This document shows, one piece after another, positions 46,180-54,596 of a stretch of 64,000 bases of DNA. Source of the DNA: Bifidobacterium ramosum (GTDB lineage: Bacteria > Actinomycetota > Actinomycetes > Actinomycetales > Bifidobacteriaceae). Within the stretch, counting starts at the first letter, position 1; each line of letters starts with the position of its first letter. The notes under the pieces were generated by a model. The model worked only from the letters and a program-made list of their open reading frames with translations. It was not told the origin of the DNA and searched no databases. The position numbers were made by a program, and so were the translations under genes. The stretch lies in contig NZ_WBSM01000012.1 of assembly GCF_009299505.1 (NCBI RefSeq), positions 1-64,000 on the forward strand. The letters run 5' to 3'.

Positions 46180-46302
46180 GAGTGGCGGTTTTCTCTCGTT
46201 GAGCGAGCCTCAAACGAGAGAAAACCGCCACTCCTCACATGCGACCGTCGGATCGGCCACCGGCACGATCGACCGTCGGCACGATCGACCGTCGGCACGA
46301 TG
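46180..46302. repeat. 21-bp perfect hairpin and a 16-bp tandem repeat
   Basis: GAGTGGCGGTTTTCTCTCGTT (46180-46200) pairs perfectly with 46213-46233 over a 12-nt loop; it has internal T and A runs, so it may act as a terminator in both directions. Next to it CGGCACGATCGACCGT is repeated in tandem at 46261-46276, 46277-46292 and partly at 46293-46302. The 45968-46399 gap contains no gene. Confidence 0.75.
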
Positions 46303-46399
46303 CATGCAACATGTCTCGGCGCAACAAAACTTCCTGCTCCGCCGAGGCGCACCTACGCCATCAGCCGTCCGTCACCTGTCGGCTGTCGGCTGTCACCCG

Positions 46400-47704
46400 T
46401 CAGCCCAGCCCTATGCGCGAGCCGAAGAACGCATACCATGCGTCGTACAGGAACAGCGGTACCATCGCCAGCATGGCCGCCTCGATGCCAGCCGCATCCT
46501 GGATCATACCCAGAATGAACGGGATCACCGCACCGCCGACGATGCTCATCACCACGATCGATGAACCCGTCTTCGCCGCGGCGCCGCTCGTGCCGCGCAA
46601 CGTGAGCGAGAAGATCGTCGGATATCCGATCGACACGAACAGGAACGACACCAGCAGCGCGATCACCGACAGACGACCCAGCCCGAGGAACACCACGACC
46701 ATCAGTGCCGCGCCGGCCAGCATGTACCAGCCAAGGATCTTCGCCGGATCGAAGCGCGCCATAAGCGGCGTGGTGATGAACCGGCCGAGCGTGAACAGCA
46801 GCGCCATCACCGACAGCAGCGTCGTGGCGAGGCCGGTCGTGATGCCCGCGCCCCAATGCTTGAGCGCATAGGCCGAGAACATCGCCATGCCGCCGGTCTG
46901 GATGCCGAGGAACAGGAACTGTGCGATCACGCCGAGGGTGAAATACGGGCGACGCAGCAGATCGCGCAACGTGCCACCCGCGGCGGCCGGCTGATTACCG
47001 TCGTCGTCGCCGGGCGGGGTCGGCAGCTTGACCAGCACGAACACGAGCAGCACCACAGCCAGCACGATGCCCATCGTCAGGTAGATCGAGCGCGTGTCGC
47101 CGAGGAACTTCGTCTTCGCCGCGTCGAAGCCACCCTCCCCCGGCGCGACCGTGGTCGACAGGATCCCGCCGAGGATCAGCGGCCCGACGACGGTGCCGAT
47201 GCCGTTGAAGCTCTGCGCGAGATTCAGACGGAACGATTCGCCCTTCTCGTCGCCGAGTTTGGTGATGTACGGGTTGCAGTTCGCCTCGAGCGAGGCCGCG
47301 CCCATCGCGATGACGAACATGGCGAGCAGGAACAGCGCGTAGCTGGTCAGACTCGTGGCCGGCGCCACGATGAACGAACCGGCGACGAGCAGGGCCAGTC
47401 CGCTGATGATGCCGCCCTTGTAGCCGAACCGGCGCGAGATCAGGCCGGCGGGGATCGCCATGACGAAATACGCACTGTAGTAGGCGACCTGCAGCAGCGA
47501 CGACTGCGCGTTGCTGAGCCGCATGTAGTTGACGAACGGCGTGTTGAGCGCGTTCACGAGGTTCATGGTCAGCCCCCACACGAAGAACAGCGAGGTGACC
47601 AGCATGGTCGCGACAATCACGGCCGTCTTCGATGATGTGGATGCGGACGACGCGTTGCCGCCTCCGCTGTCGTGATTGGTGATGGTATTGCCGTTGCCCG
47701 TCAT
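46400..47704 (-). CDS. FucP-type sugar:H+ symporter (MFS)
   Basis: This 434-residue permease is of the L-fucose permease branch. It has TSLFFVWGLTMNLVNALNTP in helix 1, FVMAIPAGLISRRFGYKGGI, ASLEANCNPYITKLGDEK and SFNGIGTVVGPLILGG. Twelve helices are predicted. The start at 47704 has GGGGAG 7 bp upstream; the longer frame to 47881 enters a palindromic repeat. Substrate (fucose, galactose, glucose or another hexose) cannot be told. It lies next to the GH28 gene on the same strand. Confidence 0.88.
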   Translation of the reverse strand: MTGNGNTITNHDSGGGNASSASTSSKTAVIVATMLVTSLFFVWGLTMNLVNALNTPFVNYMRLSNAQSSLLQVAYYSAYFVMAIPAGLISRRFGYKGGIISGLALLVAGSFIVAPATSLTSYALFLLAMFVIAMGAASLEANCNPYITKLGDEKGESFRLNLAQSFNGIGTVVGPLILGGILSTTVAPGEGGFDAAKTKFLGDTRSIYLTMGIVLAVVLLVFVLVKLPTPPGDDDGNQPAAAGGTLRDLLRRPYFTLGVIAQFLFLGIQTGGMAMFSAYALKHWGAGITTGLATTLLSVMALLFTLGRFITTPLMARFDPAKILGWYMLAGAALMVVVFLGLGRLSVIALLVSFLFVSIGYPTIFSLTLRGTSGAAAKTGSSIVVMSIVGGAVIPFILGMIQDAAGIEAAMLAMVPLFLYDAWYAFFGSRIGLG

Positions 47705-47840
47705 CTCGTCGCTCCCCGTTCGTCCATACCTTGTCACGCGACGTACGGTCGCCGAGGCCGGCGCCGTCGTCGGTCGAGTCCGACCATTGTAGCGGACGCC
47801 CGGAACCACGCGCGACACGACGTCGTTTCCCATATCTCTC

Positions 47841-47888
47841 AACGGACAACCAGCCGATTCAGGGGGTGGAATCGGCTGCATGTCCGTT
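47841..47888. repeat. Family A palindrome, single copy
   Basis: One 48-bp copy with CAACCAG in the left arm and CTGCATG in the right (two mismatches), centre CAGGGGGTGG. It precedes the family B array in the gap 47705-48156, in which there is no gene. Confidence 0.85.
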
Positions 47889-47935
47889 GGAGGGAAACCC
47901 TAAACACTGAACCGCATCGCACCCACCGCATCACC

Positions 47936-48125
47936 GTACGGTTGCGTAGCAGTCGCAAGCAATACCGTACAGTAGGATCGGCTCAGCGTACGTTTTTGCA
48001 GACGATTCCGCAATACCGTACATATACGATGCCCTACTGTACGGTTCTGCAGCGGCCGCAAGCAATACCGTACGCTACGGTCGACTCAGCGTACGTTTCT
48101 GCAGCAGCCGTCGGCACTACCGTAC
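47936..48125. repeat. Family B palindrome array, second locus, with constant 17-nt cores
   Basis: Four GTAC-bounded palindromes (47936-47970, 47988-48021, 48039-48073, 48091-48125; 34-35 nt) are separated by three spacers of exactly 17 nt (47971-47987, 48022-48038, 48074-48090). The first core begins AGTAGGATCG, which also begins two family C cores; the second ends CCTACT, part of its reverse complement. It lies 31 bp from the GH28 stop. Confidence 0.88.
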
Positions 48126-48156
48126 ACAACGACGACTGCCCATCACCGACAATCCG

Positions 48157-49557
48157 CTACCGCCGCAACGGCGAACCGTCAACCGTGACATCGGGTTCAG
48201 CGCATACCTCGCAACCGTCGAGCAGCACGGCGGGGCGTTCGTCGGGATGGATTGAACGCAGCCGGATGCGGTTCAGGTCGAGGCCATGCACGTTGCGCAG
48301 GTCCATGAACGCGGTGCGCGACCAGTCGGGCCAGTAGTTCTCGCTCGAACGCACGTCCGGTTCGGCGAGCTTGTCAACCAGCCGCGGATACTCCCCCAGC
48401 GGCGGGATGTCGGACAGTTTCACTCCCCCGATGAACGTGTAGCGCAGTCCGTCGAGCGTCACGTCCTCGATCGGGTGGCCGTCGGCCGCATCGAAGCGGA
48501 TGCCGGCGAACTTTGGCTCGCCCATCACGTCGTCGGTGAAGCGGCGGTGCACGTTCGCCATCTCCCCGTCGTCGGTCGCGGTCACGTTGCTGATCGAGAT
48601 GCGCGCCATCGTGCCGATTTCGGGCATGTGGTCGAGTTCGACCGACGTGCCGTAGTCGTCGAGTTCGAAGCGGTTGTTGAGCACGGCGAAGATCGGCCGG
48701 GTCACGTCGCGCATGACGATGTTGCTGATCGAGATGTCGCTGATCGAGCCGCCTTCGGTGCATTCGAGCTTGATGCCTTCGCGCCACACGCGGTTGAGCG
48801 TGCAGTTCGAGATGCTCACGTTGTAGATGTCGCCGATGGATTTCAGGCCGATGCGGATGCCCGCGCACACGCCGGAGAACTCGCAGTTCGTGACGTGCAC
48901 GTCGTGCACCGGGTAATCCTTGCTGCTGGACTGCAGGCAGAAGTTGTCGTCGGTGCCGCGCACATAGCAGTCGGAGATGAACACGTGCGCGCTGCCGTCG
49001 AAGTCGAGGCCGTCGCCGTTGTAGCGCTTGTCGTTCTTGATGTCGAGGCCGCGAACCCAGATGTATTCGCTGTCGAGGAACGCGGTCGTCCACGCGGCGG
49101 ACTCGTAGAGGCGCAGATTTTCGACGTGCACGTTATGGCAGCGCAGCATGCGGATCATCATCGGCCGGTAGATCGACCCCTCGTTCGGAAACGCGGACGC
49201 ATTGCCGTCGATCGTGCCGCGGCCGACGAGCGCGAAGTCGTGCTGGTCTTCGGCGTAGATGAAGCACCGGTCGAGTTCCGGCTCGTTGCGGTAGCGGTTG
49301 TGGTGCACGTCCGGCGCGTAGTCGGCGATGTTCGGGCTCGCGAGCAGCGTCGCGGACTCGCCGACCTCCAGCGTGACGTTCGACTTGAGCTTGATCGTGC
49401 CGGCGAGGAACGCGCCGCCGGCGAGCACAACGCGGCCGCCGCCGTCCGCCGTGGCCGCATCGATCGCGGACTGGATCGCCGGAGCGTCGTTGGTCACGCC
49501 GTCCGCGACGGCGCCGAAGTCACGCACGTTATAGATGTGGGTGGTATTGATCGTCAT
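48157..49557 (-). CDS. GH28-family glycosidase (polygalacturonase-like)
   Basis: The 466-residue beta-helix protein starts with YNVRDFGAVADGVTNDAPAI, the typical pectate/GH28 opening. The catalytic aspartates fit NGDGLDF and GTDDNFC, and the binding motif RxGIK is WREGIKLEC. The canonical GHG segment is replaced by SGVCAGIRIGLKS, so the specificity is not polygalacturonase-standard; exo-xylogalacturonan or rhamnogalacturonan activities are possible. It has no signal peptide, so it acts inside the cell. A candidate LacI-type operator GGTAAACGCTTTCC (49632-49645) lies upstream. Confidence 0.82.
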   Translation of the reverse strand: MTINTTHIYNVRDFGAVADGVTNDAPAIQSAIDAATADGGGRVVLAGGAFLAGTIKLKSNVTLEVGESATLLASPNIADYAPDVHHNRYRNEPELDRCFIYAEDQHDFALVGRGTIDGNASAFPNEGSIYRPMMIRMLRCHNVHVENLRLYESAAWTTAFLDSEYIWVRGLDIKNDKRYNGDGLDFDGSAHVFISDCYVRGTDDNFCLQSSSKDYPVHDVHVTNCEFSGVCAGIRIGLKSIGDIYNVSISNCTLNRVWREGIKLECTEGGSISDISISNIVMRDVTRPIFAVLNNRFELDDYGTSVELDHMPEIGTMARISISNVTATDDGEMANVHRRFTDDVMGEPKFAGIRFDAADGHPIEDVTLDGLRYTFIGGVKLSDIPPLGEYPRLVDKLAEPDVRSSENYWPDWSRTAFMDLRNVHGLDLNRIRLRSIHPDERPAVLLDGCEVCAEPDVTVDGSPLRR

Positions 49558-49631
49558 TGTCCAATCCTTTGCAATGTGCCGTTACCTACCGAACGATCGG
49601 ATCATCGTAGCGTCTATGACCACACCGCATC

Positions 49632-49645
49632 GGTAAACGCTTTCC
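49632..49645. promoter_or_regulatory. LacI-type operator upstream of the GH28 gene
   Basis: GGTAAACGCTTTCC matches the GGAAAGCGCTTTCC motif at 10 or more positions, 75-88 bp before the GH28 ATG. A weaker site GGAAAAGCGCTC is near 49752. Confidence 0.55.
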
Positions 49646-49838
49646 ATTATATACCCCGACACCACTAGCACAAGATAGACCCGATCTCGCAACCGGTGTC
49701 GCCCATGGGCCGCAAATGGAACTACGATTGCACTTCACGGCCACGAATCGAGGAAAAGCGCTCGCGCCACACAAGTAAAAGACCTTGCCCGCAACGACCC
49801 CATCAATCCACACGCGAATTCACGACGACACGCCGAAC

Positions 49839-49876
49839 GGAAAGCGTTTGCAAGTGAATTTCCCCAACGTTATACT
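49839..49876 (+). promoter_or_regulatory. Promoter and operator for the MFS gene
   Basis: TTGCAA (49848-49853), 17 bp, TATACT (49871-49876) gives a good promoter. GGAAAGCGTTTGCA (49839-49852) overlaps its -35 box and is a LacI-type operator, so the transporter is probably repressed by the LacI regulator encoded just downstream (51342-52496). An inverted pair GTTATAC (49869-49875) and GTATAAC (49901-49907) follows. Confidence 0.7.
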
Positions 49877-49978
49877 CATGAAACTAGTTACACCACGATG
49901 GTATAACGCCGCTCCGGCATCAGGGCGAGGTCAGCCCCGACGCCAGCGGCAACGAAGCGCATCCGGCAAAGGAGCATT

Positions 49979-51235
49979 ATGAGCATGAGCATTTCCGCCG
50001 AAGACCCCGCGGTCTTCGCGCCCAAGGACACCGGCAGGTTCCCCTGGCGCGCGTCCATCGGCCAGTTTTTCGGCACCATCGGCTGGTACGCGCCATTCTT
50101 CGGCATCAGCGCGATCCTACTTCCCGCCAAGATCGAGATGATCGACCCGGCGCAGAAGGTGAGCCTGGTCGCCAGCGCCACGACGGTCACCATGGTCATC
50201 GCGATCTTCGCCGGCGTCATCTTCGGCGCGCTGTCCGACATGACCCGATCCCGCTTCGGCGCGCGCACCCCGTGGGTCATCGGCGGCGGCATCGCGGCTA
50301 CGATCTGCCTGATCGTCTTCGCGCTGTCGAACGACACCGTCATCGCGATGGGCGCATGGTTCATCTACGTGGCCTGGTACAACGCGATCATGGCCGCCGG
50401 CATGGCGTGGATGCCTGACCTGATCCCCGTCAAGTACCGCGGCTCAGCGTCCGCCATGTTCGGTGTCGCCACCGAGATCGGCCTCAACGGCGCACAGTCG
50501 CTCGCCTCGTTGTTCATCACCAATGTGCCGCGCGGCGTGTTCGCGCTGCTCATTCTGGCCGACGTCTGCCTGATCGCCGCCGTGGTCATCTGCAAGGAGC
50601 CGTCCAACAAGGACGTGCCGCGCGAGAAGTTCACGCTCTCCGGCTTCCGTAAGTTCATGCCGCCGCGCCACGCCGGCCGCGACTACTGGTTCGCCGCGTT
50701 CGCCCGCATGATGTACATGATGCCCGGCGGCATCGGCACCTACCGTCTGTACACGCTGACCGACTACATGCACGTTTCCAAGGCCGCGGCCGCCGGCTGG
50801 ATGAGCCTCATGGCGCTGCTGAGCCTGATTCTCGCGCTCGTCGCCGCCGCCATCTCCGGCCCGATCGCCGACAAGTTCCATACCATCAAAATCCCGTGCG
50901 TCATCGCCGTGTTCCTCGTCGGTCTGCCCTGCTGGCTGCCGTTCTTCATCCCGACGCCGCTCATGTACACGATCTATGTCATGCTTTCCGGCCTCGGCGG
51001 CGGCATCTTCGTCGCCCTCGACCAGGCGCTGATGACCTCCGTGCTGCCGAACCAGAAGGAGGCCGCGAAGGACCTCGCGTTCCTCAACGTTGCCGGCACG
51101 ATCGGCCAGATGCTCGCCCCGATCATAGCGGCCGTGGTCATCGGCTGGTTCGGGTACCAGGGTCTGTTCCCGATGGGCTTCATCATCCTCTCGCTCGCCG
51201 CTATCTCCATCTTCGGCGTCAAGCGTGTGAAGTAA
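49979..51235 (+). CDS. MFS sugar transporter (GPH-like)
   Basis: The 418-residue protein has about 12 helices. IGQFFGTIGWYAPFFGI opens helix 1, GALSDMTRSRFGARTPWV is the loop 2-3 motif typical of GPH/MFS sugar carriers, and a repeated half has SGPIADKFHTIKIP. The final helices have GGGIFVALDQALMTSV. The ATG has AAAGGAGC just upstream. It is transcribed towards the convergent LacI gene, separated by an intrinsic terminator. The substrate is likely a mono- or oligosaccharide; sequence alone does not fix it. Confidence 0.85.
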   Translation: MSMSISAEDPAVFAPKDTGRFPWRASIGQFFGTIGWYAPFFGISAILLPAKIEMIDPAQKVSLVASATTVTMVIAIFAGVIFGALSDMTRSRFGARTPWVIGGGIAATICLIVFALSNDTVIAMGAWFIYVAWYNAIMAAGMAWMPDLIPVKYRGSASAMFGVATEIGLNGAQSLASLFITNVPRGVFALLILADVCLIAAVVICKEPSNKDVPREKFTLSGFRKFMPPRHAGRDYWFAAFARMMYMMPGGIGTYRLYTLTDYMHVSKAAAAGWMSLMALLSLILALVAAAISGPIADKFHTIKIPCVIAVFLVGLPCWLPFFIPTPLMYTIYVMLSGLGGGIFVALDQALMTSVLPNQKEAAKDLAFLNVAGTIGQMLAPIIAAVVIGWFGYQGLFPMGFIILSLAAISIFGVKRVK

Positions 51236-51285
51236 GTAAGACATACGTCCTAATACACGCCCGTTCGCGATACGACAACGCGACG

Positions 51286-51328
51286 CAAAAGGCGAGGCTG
51301 CGGATCTCCTCCGCAACCTCGCCTTTTG
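51286..51328. terminator. Bidirectional terminator between the MFS and LacI genes
   Basis: CAAAAGGCGAGG-CTGCGGA (51286-51304) pairs with 51310-51328 with one mismatch over a 5-nt loop. It is flanked by AAAA on one side and TTTT on the other, so it can serve both convergent genes. Confidence 0.85.
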
Positions 51329-51341
51329 TCATTCCCCACCG

Positions 51342-52496
51342 TCACGCACGGACCGGCGCGGTGGACCGTCGAACGACCAGCCCGGCGGGAATGGTCACGT
51401 CATCGCCGCCGTCAAGTCCCATGCGCACGGCGGCGACACCCATGTCGGCGAACGGCACATGCACGGTGGTCAGGGGCACGATCAGATCACCGGCGAACGG
51501 CATGTCGTCGAAGCCGACCACGGACACATCACGCGGCACGTCCACACCGGCCGACCGCAACGCGACGATCGCATCCAACGCGGCCACGTCGGTGACGCCG
51601 ACCACCGCGGTGAACCGCCTTCCCGAACGCCATCGGCCCGCAACGGCCGCCTGATCCGCCGTACGATCCGCCGCGAACGGCAGATCACCGGCCGGATCGT
51701 GCGCGATGCCGGCCTCGTCCAACGCACGCAGGAAACCCCGGTACCGCTGCGTGAACACCGCGGACCCCTCGCGCACCCCCACAAACAGCATGTCGCGATG
51801 GCCGAGCGATATCAGATACCGGGTCGCCGCATACGTGCCGGTCTCGTTCGCGTAGTCGACCACGCCGATGCGCGGATCCAACCCGAGCCGCGGGCGCGCC
51901 ATGGCGACCAGCGACGTGCCCATCGACGCGAACCGGTCGACGTATTCGTTGAGATCCGTGTCCCGGATTGCGCCGGGATCATCATCGGCGACGATCACGG
52001 CCACGCGCGGACGCTGCGCGAGCAGGTCGGTGAGCACGGCATGCGCGTCGACCTGCGTTCCACCCGTGGCGATCAGCCGGAACGTCTTGCCTCGCCGTAT
52101 CGTCTCGTCGGCCAGAGCCGCGGCCATGTCGGCGTACGCGCCGCCGGTGATCTCGCGCATGACGAGCGCGACCGAATTCGGCGGGGTGGTCAAGGCGCGG
52201 GCATGCGCGTTCGGCACGTAGCCGAACGTTTCGACGGCCCGTTCGACCTTCGCGCGTGTGACATCGGACACCTTGGCGTTGCCGCGCATCACCCGCGACA
52301 CGGTGGCGATGGACACGCCGGCCGTCGCCGCGATGTCGCGGATGTTCACATCCGCCGTTTTCGCAGGCCCTTTGCGGGCGTGTGACACCGAGACCGGCCG
52401 TAGACCGTCGGATCCGGCCGGTATCGTCTCGCCGCGGCCGACGTTCCCCGTCTCATCACGTCCATTGGTTCCCACTGCAACCGCTCCACATCCCAT
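51342..52496 (-). CDS. LacI-family transcriptional regulator
   Basis: The HTH is VNIRDIAATAGVSIATVSRV at about residues 50-70, with an effector domain in which SVVGFDDMPFAGDLIVPLTT and VVGVTDVAALDAIVALRSAG are typical. The HTH is preceded by about 50 Gly/Val/Ser-rich residues, longer than usual. No clear ribosome binding site supports the first ATG, so an internal start (for example GTG at about residue 36) may be correct. The neighbouring MFS gene and GH28 gene with GGAAAGCGTTTGCA-type sites are likely targets. Confidence 0.88.
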   Translation of the reverse strand: MGCGAVAVGTNGRDETGNVGRGETIPAGSDGLRPVSVSHARKGPAKTADVNIRDIAATAGVSIATVSRVMRGNAKVSDVTRAKVERAVETFGYVPNAHARALTTPPNSVALVMREITGGAYADMAAALADETIRRGKTFRLIATGGTQVDAHAVLTDLLAQRPRVAVIVADDDPGAIRDTDLNEYVDRFASMGTSLVAMARPRLGLDPRIGVVDYANETGTYAATRYLISLGHRDMLFVGVREGSAVFTQRYRGFLRALDEAGIAHDPAGDLPFAADRTADQAAVAGRWRSGRRFTAVVGVTDVAALDAIVALRSAGVDVPRDVSVVGFDDMPFAGDLIVPLTTVHVPFADMGVAAVRMGLDGGDDVTIPAGLVVRRSTAPVRA

Positions 52497-52554
52497 GCCG
52501 GTCGATTATCGGGCATGTCACCGTTGCCATCATAACGTGCATCGTTCGAAACGA

Positions 52555-52721
52555 CCGTAACTCGACACTATCGGCATGCTCTCATTGACTTACGGTCGTT
52601 TCGGAGCCACGCGACGACCGTAACTCAATGACAGACGCACGTTCCTGTTGAGTTACGGTCGTTGTGACGCCGCGAAACGACCGTAAGTCAACAGTAGGAT
52701 CGTGATGTTGTCGAGTTACGG
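52555..52721. repeat. Family C palindrome array, first locus (63-bp period, 17-nt cores)
   Basis: Three units CCGTAACTCAAC-17 nt-GTTGAGTTACGG, starting at 52555, 52618 and 52681 with an exact 63-bp period and 41-bp unit length. Cores are 52567-52583, 52630-52646 and 52693-52709. The third core begins AGTAGGATCG. Arms vary at the inner edge (CAAC/CAAT, GTTG/ATTG). They are in the gap 52497-52983, which has no gene. Confidence 0.9.
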
Positions 52722-52853
52722 CCGTCTGCGACGCGACGACCGGAGCAGACACCCGGCACGCGTACGATCGACTCGATTCAGTACGATTCGACTCTATTCG
52801 GCATGACACGCACGCATATGACGCGCATGACGCATCATCAAACCGCACTCCAT

Positions 52854-52921
52854 CGCACTACCGCACCGTCCGCACTACCGCACCGTCCGCACTACCGCAC
52901 CGTCCGCACTACCGCACCGTC
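52854..52921. repeat. 17-bp tandem repeat
   Basis: CGCACTACCGCACCGTC is repeated perfectly four times from 52854 (starts 52854, 52871, 52888, 52905), then decays. It lies between the family C array and the 3' end of the AbiEi-like gene. Confidence 0.85.
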
Positions 52922-52983
52922 CGCACTACTACTGCACCGCACCAGCGCCACCACATTACCCCGGCAGCCGCACCACACCCGCG

Positions 52984-54039
52984 TCACCCGTACAACAGCT
53001 TCACGCCCGATTTCGGCACGCCGGCCTCCTCCAGCTTCCGATACAGCGGATGCCGCCGCCGCACCTCGTCATGATCGGTCCGCAGCACCGCCGTCACACC
53101 GGCACGCCGCAGCATCTCCTCGCGGGCGCGTTCGTCCAGCACCACCTGACGGATGTCGCGCCCCTTGGCCATCGCCGGGTCGACGTACTTGCGCATGCCG
53201 TCGTATTCCAACACGACGATGCCGCCGCCCGGCAGCCGCCATAGGAAATCCACGCGACTGCACGACGCATCATCCTCCGGATCGACGAACTCCCGCTGCA
53301 ACTCCGGCGCGACGAATCCCCCTTCGATCACCACTGCCCGGCACCACGACTCTCCGCCGTTTTCACTCGCGGGATCCGCGTAATGCAACGCCCGCATCAC
53401 CGGCCCGCAATCCACGCGCATCCGATCGCAGATGGCGAGCACGTCCTCCGTGCGGACCAAGCCGCGCCGCAACGCCGAATCAAACATCGGCAGCGCATCC
53501 GCGAATTCGTAGCGCAGTCCGCAATCGACCAGCGTCCGGGCCGGCGAAGTGATGCGCACGCTCCCGATCGTCTCCGGTTCCGTATCGTCGTCGACGCAGG
53601 CCAGATGCGCGCCGACGGTGCCGTCGCCGCGTTGCCGGTACCTGACCTCACGGACCTCGGGATCGCGCATGTACACACGATGCAGTTTCCGGTAGGACGG
53701 TAGTTTCTCGGAACCGTTCGAGGCGATGAATACCGGATCGCCGGCGTGCAGATGCCAGCCGTGTTCGAGATGCAGGATGGTCGCGGCGCTCAGTCCGGCG
53801 AAAATCCGGTGCGGAAACTGTTCGGCCAGCGTACGGATGACGTGGCGGGAGCGCTCCGCGATGTCGATCGTGGACCAGTAGTCCGCTCGTGCGTAGACGT
53901 TGCGGTGCGGCCGCACCAGTTCGCCGTGGCGGAGCCTGACGTATACGGCCTTGCGCGCCGCGTTGCTCTCGGGGAAGAAGCAGCGCCGATGCCGCTCCGC
54001 CTGCGATGACAGTCGTTCGATGTCCTTATGCGTGTTCAT
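52984..54039 (-). CDS. AbiEi-like winged-helix protein with nuclease-like C-terminus, orphan
   Basis: The N-terminal part (RLRHGELVRPHRNVYARADYW, then FAGLSAATILHLEHGWHLH) resembles the AbiEi antitoxin-type HTH and transcription-associated domain. The C-terminal part (SCSRVDFLWRLPGGGIVVLE, YDGMRKYVD) looks like a PD-(D/E)XK/DUF559-type nuclease core with Asp and Glu-Tyr-Asp in the right order. No AbiEii toxin gene is adjacent. Start at 54039; a longer TTG start is possible because no ribosome binding site is seen. It may be a lone defence or restriction-related protein, or a degraded remnant; the function is unproven. 351 residues. Confidence 0.75.
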   Translation of the reverse strand: MNTHKDIERLSSQAERHRRCFFPESNAARKAVYVRLRHGELVRPHRNVYARADYWSTIDIAERSRHVIRTLAEQFPHRIFAGLSAATILHLEHGWHLHAGDPVFIASNGSEKLPSYRKLHRVYMRDPEVREVRYRQRGDGTVGAHLACVDDDTEPETIGSVRITSPARTLVDCGLRYEFADALPMFDSALRRGLVRTEDVLAICDRMRVDCGPVMRALHYADPASENGGESWCRAVVIEGGFVAPELQREFVDPEDDASCSRVDFLWRLPGGGIVVLEYDGMRKYVDPAMAKGRDIRQVVLDERAREEMLRRAGVTAVLRTDHDEVRRRHPLYRKLEEAGVPKSGVKLLYG

Positions 54040-54282
54040 ACGTCGATCATGACGGACCGTGGATCGCCGGCGCAAGCGCCAACGGGGTATGTGGTCGAAC
54101 GGTACGATTCACGGCGTGTCGCGCGATATGCCGCGTGGCAATGTGGATAACTTTCGGTTCCGGCGCCGGTTGACGATGTGACGACGCGTCGGCACGCCGC
54201 ATCCGTCACCGCCACGCATGCGAACAAGCGTCGGCGCGACGGCTGCCGCCGGCAAGGCGAGACGCGACAGGACGGTACGAGG

Positions 54283-54449
54283 CCGTAACTCAACAGTATC
54301 GACGCATGCTCGTTGAGTTACGGTCGTTTCGGCGCTCTCAAACGACCGTAACTCAACGATATCGACGTCCTACTGTTGAGTTACGGCCTCCATGGCACCG
54401 TCAGACGACCGTAACTCAACAGTAGGATCGCGAAGTTGCCGGGTTACGG
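54283..54449. repeat. Family C palindrome array, second locus
   Basis: Units start at 54283, 54346 and 54409 (63-bp period) with cores at 54295-54311, 54358-54374 and 54421-54437. The second core ends CCTACT and the third begins AGTAGGATCG, which are complementary to each other over six bases. The unit arms are CCGTAACTCAAC and GTTGAGTTACGG. Confidence 0.9.
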
Positions 54450-54478
54450 TCTCGGCTCCCGCGGCAACGACGACGGTC

Positions 54479-54532
54479 GATCAGAACGATCAGAACGATC
54501 AGAACGATCAGAACGATCAGAACGATCAGGAC
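54479..54532. repeat. 9-bp tandem repeat
   Basis: GATCAGAAC is repeated six times from 54479, the last as GATCAGGAC at 54524-54532. It could expand or contract by slippage. It lies in the gap 54040-54596, which has no gene. Confidence 0.9.
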
Positions 54533-54596
54533 AGACGAACTCCGGCGGACGATCATGACCAGCAGACGATCATGACGGACGTCGCCGAGCGCACGA

